DNA of 40,074 bases. Origin: Chloroflexota bacterium. Its GTDB lineage: Bacteria > Chloroflexota > Dehalococcoidia > Lucifugimonadales > Australimonadaceae. The stretch spans positions 1 through 40,074 of the forward strand of contig JAQCEV010000015.1 of NCBI GenBank assembly GCA_027618515.1, read 5' to 3'. Below, piece after piece: positions 6,237 through 13,991 of the stretch (position 1 is its first letter; each line of letters starts with the position of its first letter). Position numbers and translations under genes: made by a program. The notes under the pieces were generated by a model. That model was not told the origin of the DNA. It saw only the letters and a list, made by a program, of their open reading frames with translations, and did no database searches.

Positions 6237-8069
6237 ATGACTACGACAGGCCAACCGATCGTCCCCATCGTGAGAGGTGTGCAGACTTTTGCTGACCGCA
6301 TGAAGGCGGATTACAGCAAAGGCACGTTGCCCTACGTTTCCGAGGAGGTCGACGACTTCGAGACGGAAGCGACCCGATACCTCAAGGGCGAGTGGGATGA
6401 AGCTCAATTCATCATGTTCCGGTTGGTGCGCGGGGTGTACGGCCAGCGTCAGGCGGACGTGCAGATGATGCGGGTGAAGATCCCTGCAGGTGCGATGACG
6501 GCTGACCAGTTGGACGCGTTTGGTGAGGTGGTGACTAAGTACGCGCCGCTGAAGAAGGGGCACGTCACCACGCGTGAGAATATCCAGATCCACTTCCTGA
6601 AACTGGCTGACACACCTGATGTCATGCGGATCCTCGGCGCGGCTGGCCTGGTTACGCGTGAGGCGTGTGGCAACGTGGTGCGTAATGTCGCAGGCGACCC
6701 GATGGCGGGCGTGGACCCGGCTGAGCCGTTCCCGGTCACGCCGTACCTCGCAGCGTTCGCGCGCTGGTTCATCCGCCACGAGCAGGCGCAGACGATGCCC
6801 CGCAAGATGAAGTGCGCGTTCACGACTGCGGGTGCCGTGGACTCGGTTGTCGCGGACATCCACGACCTGGCATTCATCCCGAAGCTCCGCAAGGGCGCTG
6901 ATGGCAACGATGAACGCGGATTCGAGATCCGGGTTGGTGGTGGAACGTCGATCATGCCACGTATAGCGTGGACGTTGTACGACTTTGTGTCGGCGGACGA
7001 GTACCTGCGCGTTAGCGAGGCTGTCATCCGCGTGTTCAACAAGGCGAATGAACTGCGCAAGAACAAGATGCGGGCACGGATCAAGTTCCTTGTGGACAGA
7101 CTTGGTATCGATGCCTTCCGCGACCTGGTCGATGAGGAGCTAAAGGGCGATTGGGCGAAGGGAAACTTTGACCCCACGCAGTTGATGGAGTTGCCGCCAG
7201 AGTTGGAGGAAGACCCGCCTGCGCTGGTGGCCGACACGGAGACGCACACGGAACCCGCGTTCTTGAAATGGCGTGCGTCCAACGTGTTTGCGCAGTCTCA
7301 AGAGGGCTACAACGCGGTGTTCGTGACCCTGCCGTTGGGCGACATCTATGAGAACCAGTTCGCTGGATTGTCGAAGATCGCTCGAAACTTCGCGGGCGGT
7401 CGATTGCGGACGACGGCGGAGCAGAACCTGATCTACCGCTGGGTGCCGGACGGCCATCTGTTCGACGTGTGGTCGGAGCTCAATGCGATCGAGTTGGCCG
7501 AAGACGGGGCAAACCAGATCACGGACGTTGTGGCGTGCCCAGGTACGGATAGCTGCAAGATGGCGATAACGTCGTCCATGGGTGTGGCAGGGGCGCTGCG
7601 CAAGACGATCCGCGAGTTTGGCTCTGAGGACCCGCTGATCACGTCGCTACACGTGAAGGTCAGCGGTTGCCCGAACGGGTGCTCGCGACATCACATCGCC
7701 AACATCGGCCTGCACGGCGCAGCGACCAAGGGCGATGGCAATCAGGTTCCGGCGTACGAGTTGTTCCTGGCTGGTAATTACGGGAACGCGGACGATGTGC
7801 GGTTCGGTCATCGTGTGAAGACGAAGGTACCTGCCAAGCGCGTGCCGGAGATGCTGACAGACGTGCTGTCGTACTACCAGAGCGAGCGCTCTGACGGTGA
7901 GAAGTTCAACGACTTCGTGGATCGGGTGGGGGTCGGGCCGTTCGAGGAGTTGCTCGGCAAGTTCCGCGAGGTGGGCAAGCTGAACAAGGAGAACCTGGAT
8001 TCCTACATGGACTGGGGCAAGACGATCTTGTACAAGCTCGAGCGCGGCGAGGGCGAGTGCGCCGTCTGA
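6237..8069 (+). CDS. sir: Ferredoxin-type sulfite/nitrite reductase (sirohaem), likely assimilatory sulfite reductase
   Basis: A 610-residue reductase with the duplicated ferredoxin-like half-domains and sirohaem/4Fe-4S domains of the nitrite/sulfite reductase family. The cluster ligands are C434 and C440 (CPGTDSC) and C478 and C482 (CPNGC). HVTTRENIQIHF and RLRTTAEQNLIY are the two matching sirohaem-side motifs. I start at ATG 6237 with AAGGAG at 6224-6229; the longer frame from 6207 would begin inside the leader. Sulfite and nitrite reductases are hard to separate by sequence, but the polycysteine leader upstream argues for sulfite reduction to sulfide for cysteine synthesis. It is monocistronic and ends at a GAAA-loop terminator. 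Confidence 0.92.
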   Translation: MTTTGQPIVPIVRGVQTFADRMKADYSKGTLPYVSEEVDDFETEATRYLKGEWDEAQFIMFRLVRGVYGQRQADVQMMRVKIPAGAMTADQLDAFGEVVTKYAPLKKGHVTTRENIQIHFLKLADTPDVMRILGAAGLVTREACGNVVRNVAGDPMAGVDPAEPFPVTPYLAAFARWFIRHEQAQTMPRKMKCAFTTAGAVDSVVADIHDLAFIPKLRKGADGNDERGFEIRVGGGTSIMPRIAWTLYDFVSADEYLRVSEAVIRVFNKANELRKNKMRARIKFLVDRLGIDAFRDLVDEELKGDWAKGNFDPTQLMELPPELEEDPPALVADTETHTEPAFLKWRASNVFAQSQEGYNAVFVTLPLGDIYENQFAGLSKIARNFAGGRLRTTAEQNLIYRWVPDGHLFDVWSELNAIELAEDGANQITDVVACPGTDSCKMAITSSMGVAGALRKTIREFGSEDPLITSLHVKVSGCPNGCSRHHIANIGLHGAATKGDGNQVPAYELFLAGNYGNADDVRFGHRVKTKVPAKRVPEMLTDVLSYYQSERSDGEKFNDFVDRVGVGPFEELLGKFREVGKLNKENLDSYMDWGKTILYKLERGEGECAV

Positions 8070-8134
8070 AGGCAGGGTACTCCCTGCACCCACTGGCTGC
8101 CGCTCGGCGGTGGCTGGTGTTACTTGATAGAATT

Positions 8135-8162
8135 AAGGGGCAGGCCGAAAGGCTTGCCCCTT
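8135..8162 (+). terminator. Intrinsic terminator after sulfite reductase
   Basis: A 12-bp stem (8135-8146 with 8151-8162, one G-U pair) is capped by a GAAA tetraloop. Its 3' arm ends in TTT and is followed by CGTT. It ends transcription of the reductase gene. Confidence 0.8.
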
Positions 8163-8189
8163 TCGTTGGCTGAGCGCAGACTGGCGAGT

Positions 8190-8423
8190 ATGGCTAGCAA
8201 GCGAAGGCTTCGACGAAAAGAGTGCGAGGGCAAGCGACGGTATGGGTCGTCCGGTGAGGCGCAGGCGGCGGCGAATGGCCTCTGTGGCGTGAATGGCGGC
8301 GCGTACATCGAGCCGTACCAGTGCGACTTCTGCAACGCTTGGCACATCGGCCATCGGCCGGGCGCGATGCGGGAGCACACTGAGATGTTCGGCGAGTTTC
8401 TTCGCAAAGAGCGCTATAAGTAG
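8190..8423 (+). CDS. Small zinc-ribbon-like protein
   Basis: A 77-residue basic protein. The N-terminal half is rich in Arg and Lys (ASKRRLRRKECEGKRRYG). The C-terminal half carries CDFCNAWHIGH, a CxxC-x3-HxxH pattern that looks like a small metal-binding knuckle. Similar short proteins are seen in bacteria and phages without known function. The ATG at 8190 is chosen because the longer frame would start inside the upstream terminator; no strong Shine-Dalgarno sequence is visible. A nucleic-acid-binding role is a guess from charge and motif. Confidence 0.6.
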   Translation: MASKRRLRRKECEGKRRYGSSGEAQAAANGLCGVNGGAYIEPYQCDFCNAWHIGHRPGAMREHTEMFGEFLRKERYK

Positions 8424-8484
8424 CCAATCTGGCCGCAGGCCCGTTTCAAGAGCGGAATGGCCCATAATGCGGGCACGCTCACTC

Positions 8485-8655
8485 CTAGGGCGAGTTTGAC
8501 AACCCTAGCCCCCCGTGTAGACTCGCCTGGGCGCACAGCCCGAGGTTACCGTTCCGTTTGATTAGCTCTTCTGCAATAGTTTTCTGGTGCTGTTCCCGTG
8601 CCGATGTGGGTTCAGTAGGCTCCCGACGAGTGTTGTCTCTGGGTTTAGCTGACAT
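8485..8655 (-). CDS. Possible small protein, 56 residues
   Basis: An open frame runs from ATG 8653-8655 to TAG at 8485-8487. It is preceded by the purine-rich AGGGAGGGAAGTG, a plausible ribosome-binding site. The product (MSAKPRDNTRREPTEP..., then AREQHQKTIAEELIKRNG) is polar with one likely helix and no recognised motif. It lies in an otherwise empty 501-base gap and runs antisense to the promoter at 8496-8523. Real but unknown, or chance. Confidence 0.3.
   Translation of the reverse strand: MSAKPRDNTRREPTEPTSAREQHQKTIAEELIKRNGNLGLCAQASLHGGLGLSNSP
8496..8523 (+). promoter_or_regulatory. Strong sigma-70-like promoter
   Basis: TTGACA (8496-8501) and TAGACT (8518-8523) are separated by 16 bases. 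Transcription from about 8530 would give a leader of nearly 400 bases before the aminotransferase start at 8925, or a separate small RNA. Confidence 0.45.
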
Positions 8656-8672
8656 CACTTCCCTCCCTCTGC

Positions 8673-8723
8673 GGCGCTGTTTGCGCCACGCACCCCACCC
8701 AAAGGCAGGCGAACCTCCTGCCT
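8673..8723. other. Two adjacent inverted repeats in the 8424-8924 gap
   Basis: GGCGC/GCGCC (8673-8677 and 8683-8687) and AGGCAGG/CCTGCCT (8703-8709 and 8717-8723) form two small perfect hairpins without T runs. Together with the promoter at 8496 they may belong to a structured leader of the aminotransferase operon. I see no tRNA or other known RNA in this gap. Confidence 0.35.
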
Positions 8724-8924
8724 AGCGGTTCATTCGCGGGCTGAATGCCCGGCGTCTCTTTCTGCGACCGCCTCAATAGCACTGTGCTGTTGTTCGGTCG
8801 TCATTCCACTTACTGCCATTCTGCGAAGCGCTTTGCCTTTGGCGAGGCTCGTATTGGCAGTCATTTAGGACTTCGCCGAATCGGCGGATCCACCATTCAC
8901 CAACCAAACGACCGGAGAAGATGC

Positions 8925-10025
8925 ATGGCGTCTGACGTCCGAGCGGTCTCTTCGATGTACGGGGGGGTCTGGAATTTCGATATCCAGGATTTCTGCTACA
9001 TGACGAACCGCTATTTCCCCCCACAATAGTTCCTTGACTCGCTGTCCGCTAACCTCGCGCGTTTGGTGGGGTCATACCCATCGACCAATCGACACCTATC
9101 GTCATTGGTCGCGGAGCCGCTGGGGCTCACCGACGATGAGTTGGTGGTGGGTAACGGCGCGAGTGAGTTCATCAGCACCGTTACGAGTCTGCGGGTGAAG
9201 CATCTCGCGATACCCATCCCAACGTTCGACGAGTACCGCAACCGCGCGGAGACGCAGGGCAAGCAGGTGAGTTCCTACCCGATGGGGCCGGATTTCAAGC
9301 TGGATGTCGATGGGTTCATCGCGCATGTGCGGGAGTCCGGGGCGGACTCGGTGGTGCTTGTGCAGCCCAACAACCCCGCAGGCACGCTGGTGGCGCGGGA
9401 CGATGTCGTCCGGATGCTTCGGGCGTTCGAAGATCTGGACATGGTCTTGGTGGACGAGTCGTTCCTGTACTTCGCCGGGCCAGATTACCGGGAACTGAGC
9501 GTGGCGCACTTGATCCACGAGTTCCCGAACTTGGTGATCGTGAACAGTATGTCGAAGGCTTACGGCGTTCCCGGGCTTCGCCTCGGGTACGCGGTTTCAA
9601 GCGACAAGCGGTTCATCGCGAGGTTGAGGGCTGAGGTGCCGATCTGGAGCATCAACTCGTTCGCCCAGTTCTTCCTGGAGAACATGGCCGAGTACGAATC
9701 GCAATTCGTAGAGTCCTGCGCCCAGGTGAGCGCGGCGACACAGGCGTTCTATCGGGGGCTACATGCGGTGCCCTGGATGGAGCCATACCCGACCCACGGA
9801 AATTACATCTTGTGCAGGACGAGCCCAGAGCTGACGGGGACAGGCGTGACCGAGCGCTTGTTCGATGAGTTCCGGGTTCTGGTGAACGATTGCAGCGGAA
9901 AGGGTGGACTGGACAGTCGATTCTTCAGGATCGCATCCAGAACGGCCGCCGAGAACGAAGAGTTGGTACGCACCTTGCTGAGCATGGCGAGTAAATCGCC
10001 CACGCCAGAAGTTGCGAGAAAGTAG
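8925..10025 (+). pseudogene. PLP-dependent aminotransferase-fold enzyme (HisC/CobD-like), interrupted by an amber codon
   Basis: Translation starts at ATG 8925 with GGAG at 8914-8917 and reads MASDVRAVSSMYGGVW..., then DFCYMTNRYFPPQ. A TAG follows at 9027-9029. The same frame continues directly as FLDSLSANLARLVGSYPS and then the fold type I body: VQPNNPAG, then VNSMSKAYGVPGLRLGYA with the PLP lysine. The first 34 residues are the expected N-terminus of this family, so the gene would be 366 residues if the TAG were a sense codon. A downstream TTG (9063) could only give an N-truncated protein. Relatives are histidinol-phosphate aminotransferases and phosphoserine/phosphothreonine decarboxylases. 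It ends 8 bases before the nucleotidyltransferase gene, so they form an operon. Confidence 0.82.
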
Positions 10026-10033
10026 AGTCAACG

Positions 10034-10816
10034 ATGCAAGCCATCATTCTTGCAGCCGGGCAAGGGAGCAGGTTGCGCCCGCTGACCGATCATCGCCCCA
10101 AGTGCCTGGTCAAGGTGCAGGGCAAGCCTATCCTCGAATATCAACTTGAGGCACTGTGCGCGGCTGGCGTGCGGGAGTGCGTCATCGTCGTGGGCCACCT
10201 AGCAGCCCAGGTACGCAACACGATCGGTTCGCGGTACCGGAACCTGTCGATCACCTACGTAGAGAACGAGATCTACGACCGCACGAACAACATCTACTCG
10301 CTCTGGCTGGCACGCACGAAGATCACGGACGACGTGCTGCTGCTCGAGGGGGATCTGATCTTCGAGCCTGAACTCTTGATGGACGTGCTTGATGCGCCCT
10401 ACGAGAACGCTGCGGTGGTGGATCGTTTCCAGTCGTTCATGAACGGGACGGTCATCCTCGCGCGAGGGCATGTAGCAGAAGCGATGGTGCTGAAGCGCGA
10501 ACAGTCCTTGGGCTTCGACTACCGCACCGCACTCAAGACTGTGAACATCTACAAGTTTTCGTACGAGGCGATCAGCGACGATCTGATGCCAGCGCTGGGG
10601 GCCTATATCGCCCAGCGTGCAACCGACGATTACTACGAGATGGCGATCGCGGATGCTATCGCTGACCAAACGATGCGGATGGGCGTGGTGCACACGGGCC
10701 TGCGGGCGTGGGCTGAGATCGACACCGTTGAGGATCTCGCTGACACGGAGCGGATGCGCCGGTGGCAGTGGTCTCGCAATGTAGACCTAGACACACCGAC
10801 AGCGCTCGCTCGCTAA
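10034..10816 (+). CDS. LicC-like sugar/choline-phosphate nucleotidyltransferase
   Basis: A 260-residue NTP transferase. It opens with IILAAGQGSRLRPLT and RPKCLVKVQGKPI, the nucleotide-binding loop and lysine of the family. NNIYSLWLA and EGDLIFEP (metal-binding Asp) are typical of the LicC/phosphocholine cytidylyltransferase branch rather than of hexose-1-phosphate enzymes. It probably activates a small phosphorylated alcohol or amine with CTP. It follows the PLP enzyme by 8 bases. The CDP-alcohol phosphatidyltransferase next to it, on the other strand, would consume a CDP-activated product, which supports this reading. The exact substrate is not visible. Confidence 0.85.
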   Translation: MQAIILAAGQGSRLRPLTDHRPKCLVKVQGKPILEYQLEALCAAGVRECVIVVGHLAAQVRNTIGSRYRNLSITYVENEIYDRTNNIYSLWLARTKITDDVLLLEGDLIFEPELLMDVLDAPYENAAVVDRFQSFMNGTVILARGHVAEAMVLKREQSLGFDYRTALKTVNIYKFSYEAISDDLMPALGAYIAQRATDDYYEMAIADAIADQTMRMGVVHTGLRAWAEIDTVEDLADTERMRRWQWSRNVDLDTPTALAR

Positions 10817-10825
10817 AGCGACGCT

Positions 10826-11356
10826 TTAGGCGAAGAGTTGCGCTGCGTGGCCCGCAGCGATCGCGAAGGCGAGGGCATTGAAGGCGTAGAACGACACGCC
10901 GACCAATTTGGGTATTCGCAGGTGGCTGACCATCAGGCCGGCTACCGCGATGGCGGCGCCGTACAGCACGATAGGGAAGAGTTCGCTGTCCAGCGGGCCG
11001 TCCAACAGCATGACCGCAGCGATGGCGATGATGGCTTGGTCGGTGGGCAGGCCGACGTAACGCGTGGTTCCAGGTGCTAGCCCGTAGACGTTGAAGTAGC
11101 TGAGGCGCAATGCCGCCGCGCCCGCGAGGGCGAAGGCTCCGGGCACGTAGGCTGCCTGGAACTCACCATAGGCGAGTAGCACTACTGCGAGGGTCACTCC
11201 GGCACCGGCCATGTCGACGAGCGAATCGATGTTGGCGCCGAACGCGCGGTCGTTGTCGGTGCGACCAGAGATTCGCTTGGACACGGGACCGTCGATGCCG
11301 TCGAAGAAGAACGCGAGTACGAGGCCGATGGCCGCTGCGTGGAACTCTCCGTTCAC
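10826..11356 (-). CDS. CDP-alcohol phosphatidyltransferase, 5' end unresolved
   Basis: The signature DGIDGPVSKR...G...DSLVD (D19, D22, D44, D48 from the GTG at 11356) is the CDP-alcohol phosphotransferase motif, followed by several membrane segments. The GTG at 11354-11356 gives only 176 residues. The same frame stays open upstream and encodes STPNAKPPLIISYFFDAA then NLTTLAGLLSSIAAIT (back to about 11467), which is the expected first membrane helix. No ATG, GTG or TTG exists in that stretch. A GTG at 11518-11520 in another frame would join if a C run at 11442-11446 changed length. So the true start is either a rare codon or is lost to a frameshift. It converges on the LicC-like gene with 9 bases between. 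Confidence 0.82.
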   Translation of the reverse strand: MNGEFHAAAIGLVLAFFFDGIDGPVSKRISGRTDNDRAFGANIDSLVDMAGAGVTLAVVLLAYGEFQAAYVPGAFALAGAAALRLSYFNVYGLAPGTTRYVGLPTDQAIIAIAAVMLLDGPLDSELFPIVLYGAAIAVAGLMVSHLRIPKLVGVSFYAFNALAFAIAAGHAAQLFA

Positions 11357-11600
11357 GGCAAAGGTGATGGCTGCGATGCTGCTGAGGAGACCGGCCAGGG
11401 TGGTCAGGTTCGCGGCGTCGAAGAAGTAGCTGATGATCAGCGGGGGTTTCGCGTTTGGAGTGCTAATCGAGTTGTATCCAGACCCCGGTGGTTGACCGGG
11501 TCGATGTGTGAGGCCTTCACCCGTCGGTCGGGGGCCAATTGTGGCCAGATCAGGCCGGGTGAGTGGAGGCAGGATACCATCCTGCGAGAAGGTGATTGAG

Positions 11601-12422
11601 ATGAACGAGCGCTTGGATTATGAGGCGGTGCGCCGCTATTGGGATCGCACGGCTGGCACGGCCGCTGCGGCCTCGTACATGGCCCACGAGCAGGGACTGC
11701 CGCAAAGCTGTGTCGACGATCGATTTGCCCTCGAACGAGAGGTGGTCGAACGTTGGTTCGCGAACCTAGGTGCGGACGCCTCAGTGCTGGACGTAGGTTG
11801 CGGCAGCGGCGCGTGGTCGGCGCTTTTCGCTCAGCGTTATGGGCGGGTCGTTGGGATCGAGCAAAGCGCCAACATGGTGACTGACGCGCGCGAGCGGCTG
11901 CGAGAGATGCCGAATGTTGAGATCGTTCAAGGCGATTGTTTGCAAGTGCCCATCGAGGGCACGTTCCAAGGGGCCTTCTTCGGTGGATTGCTGATGTACC
12001 TGAATCGCGAAGACGCTGTCCAACTGCTCGCCCGTGTCGCCACGCTCGTCCCCGATGGCCCCATCATTTTGCGTGAGTCCAGCGGGCCAGGGCGCGTTGA
12101 GATGAAGACAGGAGAGTATCAGGTCGCGTATCGCTCTCCAGAGGAATACGCGGATATCGCGGCTGAAGCCGGGCTTCGGGTGCGTGAGGTTGAGCAGAAC
12201 CGGGGCTATGCGAGGATGGAAGTAGCGGTTAACCTCGTAGATCTCGTGCGCAGGTTGCCGCTGCTCAAGCGGCGCGATCCAGCCCTGGTTGGCGTTCCTC
12301 TCTGGCGGGTATTGCGGGCGACTTCGCCTGTCAGCCTGGACTTGGTTCCCCGCGCGATCCGTCGGGCGGGCTTCGCCTGGCCGCACTTGTCGAATAACTT
12401 TATGCTGCTAGAGCACAGCTAG
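11601..12422 (+). CDS. SAM-dependent class I methyltransferase
   Basis: A 273-residue methyltransferase with motif I VLDVGCGSG (62-70), the acidic VVGIEQS end of strand 2, and QGDC further on. I start at ATG 11601 after AGAAGGTGA; the longer frame to 11508 overlaps the divergent phosphatidyltransferase 5' region. The C-terminal third (LVRRLPLLKRRDPALVG...) is not part of the core fold and may bind substrate or membrane. Next to CDP-alcohol enzymes it could methylate an amino head group, but many other substrates are possible. Confidence 0.8.
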   Translation: MNERLDYEAVRRYWDRTAGTAAAASYMAHEQGLPQSCVDDRFALEREVVERWFANLGADASVLDVGCGSGAWSALFAQRYGRVVGIEQSANMVTDARERLREMPNVEIVQGDCLQVPIEGTFQGAFFGGLLMYLNREDAVQLLARVATLVPDGPIILRESSGPGRVEMKTGEYQVAYRSPEEYADIAAEAGLRVREVEQNRGYARMEVAVNLVDLVRRLPLLKRRDPALVGVPLWRVLRATSPVSLDLVPRAIRRAGFAWPHLSNNFMLLEHS

Positions 12423-12441
12423 GAATCTTGCGAGGCGACAC

Positions 12442-12813
12442 ATGGCTATCTCCCGTAGAAAAGCACAGGACTACGCCGAGCAGGTGTTGAATCGGCCCGG
12501 CGGAGAGAAGCCGGTGACGCTGCGCCGCACGAAGAGCGGGGTGACGTTGCTGCACGAGGGGCGCGCGCTTACGAAGACTCACGCTTCAGGGGTGGGTGAG
12601 ATGCAGGCGAAGCTGATGGCGATGGCGCTTGGCGTTGAGTTGCCTGACGTGGGGGGCTCGGTGGAGACGCGGGTGCCCAGTGGCGTGCTGTACCGTGCGG
12701 TGGCTGTGTCATCGCTGGACGTTCGCCGGCCTGAGGCGCAGGCAGTGTTGGGCCAGCTGATGAGCACGGCCGCCATGCAGCGTGGAGCATTCAATACGTT
12801 GGAGATCGGCTAG
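12442..12813 (+). CDS. Hypothetical protein, 123 residues
   Basis: I do not recognise this protein. It has no signal peptide or membrane segment. It is basic at the N-terminus (MAISRRKAQDYAEQVL) and has a central stretch RTKSGVTLLHEGRALTKTH. GAGG lies seven bases before the ATG. It lies 19 bases after the methyltransferase stop on the same strand, so cotranscription is likely. Confidence 0.65.
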   Translation: MAISRRKAQDYAEQVLNRPGGEKPVTLRRTKSGVTLLHEGRALTKTHASGVGEMQAKLMAMALGVELPDVGGSVETRVPSGVLYRAVAVSSLDVRRPEAQAVLGQLMSTAAMQRGAFNTLEIG

Positions 12814-12905
12814 CCCTCTAGTCCTCGGCGGGTAGGGGTGGGCGGCGCTGGTATTCTCGCGCGCAGGATGTATGATGCGCCGCATCAAGTGCTGGAGGTG
12901 CGACG

Positions 12906-13931
12906 ATGGCGAACCTAGACCTGTCTTTCGCGATAACGGCTTATGACCGAGTACTGCCCCTGATCGACGGCGAGGTCAAAGTCGATGGTGTCACGCTCGA
13001 TTATCAAGGGATGCCGGGTGCGGTGCCCCGGGTCTTTTACGATCAGATCAAGTTCAACCGGTACGACGTTTCGGAGATGTCCATGTCGTCGTATCTGCGG
13101 ATGCGACCGCAGGGTTTCCCTTACCGGATGCTCCCGGTCTTCCATAATCGAACGTTTTCCTACACGAACGTGTACATCCGCAAGGCTTCTGGGATCGCCC
13201 AGGATCACCCTGAGGATCTGCGCGGCAAGCGCTTTGGTATCCAGGACTACCAGCAGTCGGTGGGGTTGTGGACGCGGGGTATCTTGAAGCTGGAGTGGGG
13301 CATCGAGCCACAGGAGATGACGTGGTACCAGGAGCGTGGCGAGCACATGAGCCACACGGGTGCCTCTCAGGCAGCGGGTCTTGGGCTCCCTAAGGATCTG
13401 GTGCTCAAGCATGCCGAGACGGATTTCGGCAGCATGTACTTGGCCGATGAGTTGGACGCGTCGATCGGCCTGGTGATGGTTCCTGGCTCAGGGATCGATA
13501 GGCAACGCAAAGACTTGTCGGGTCACGATGGCTTCACGACTCTGTTCTCGGATCCCCGAGCAGAGGGAATCCGCTTCTTCCAGAAGCACGGGATTTACCC
13601 GCCGCACCACGTTACGGTTGTGCGCGAGAGTATCTTGAAGGAGCACCCGTGGGTCGCGGTGAGCTTGATGGAAGGCTTCCGCAAGGCGAAGGAACTCGCG
13701 ATCCAACGATTGCAGGAGAAACAACCGACGCTGATGGTCTTCGGTGGGCAGTACTTGAAGGAAGTCACTGACGTCTTCGGGCGCGACCCATTCCCGTACG
13801 GAATCAAGGCGAACGCTAAAGCGTTTGACATGGCTCAGACGTTCTCGCTTGAACAGGGATTGTCTTCGAAGAAGATGCCGCTGGATGAGATCTTCCCCGA
13901 TGAGGTTCTGTACTCGGAGGAGAAGCTCTAG
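12906..13931 (+). CDS. 4,5-dihydroxyphthalate decarboxylase-like / type 2 periplasmic-binding-fold protein
   Basis: A 341-residue protein that opens LSFAITAYDRVLPLIDGEVKVDGVTLDY, the start pattern of 4,5-dihydroxyphthalate decarboxylase and related binding-protein-fold enzymes. It contains the SMSSYLRMR, LRGKRFGI and GIYPPHHVTVVR blocks of that family. There is no signal peptide, so it is cytoplasmic, unlike true solute-binding proteins. GGAGGTG lies upstream of the ATG. Family members in this branch are often annotated as decarboxylases without proof; the substrate here is unknown. Confidence 0.8.
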   Translation: MANLDLSFAITAYDRVLPLIDGEVKVDGVTLDYQGMPGAVPRVFYDQIKFNRYDVSEMSMSSYLRMRPQGFPYRMLPVFHNRTFSYTNVYIRKASGIAQDHPEDLRGKRFGIQDYQQSVGLWTRGILKLEWGIEPQEMTWYQERGEHMSHTGASQAAGLGLPKDLVLKHAETDFGSMYLADELDASIGLVMVPGSGIDRQRKDLSGHDGFTTLFSDPRAEGIRFFQKHGIYPPHHVTVVRESILKEHPWVAVSLMEGFRKAKELAIQRLQEKQPTLMVFGGQYLKEVTDVFGRDPFPYGIKANAKAFDMAQTFSLEQGLSSKKMPLDEIFPDEVLYSEEKL

Positions 13932-13958
13932 CTTGCGGCCTACACCATAGATTCAGTA

Positions 13959-13985
13959 ACGGGCTAGCCAGCGTGGCTAGCCCGT
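13959..13985. terminator. Hairpin between convergent genes
   Basis: A perfect 12-bp inverted repeat (13959-13970 with 13974-13985) has a GCG loop. It lies between the dihydroxyphthalate-decarboxylase-like gene and the convergent MFS gene. There is no clear T run, so efficiency is uncertain. Confidence 0.6.
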
Positions 13986-13991
13986 TCCGTG

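Noticed and set aside
9027-9029. Pyrrolysine insertion at the amber codon
   Set aside because: No downstream insertion signal or pyl gene is visible, and the family has no special residue at this place. A mutation or base-call error is simpler.
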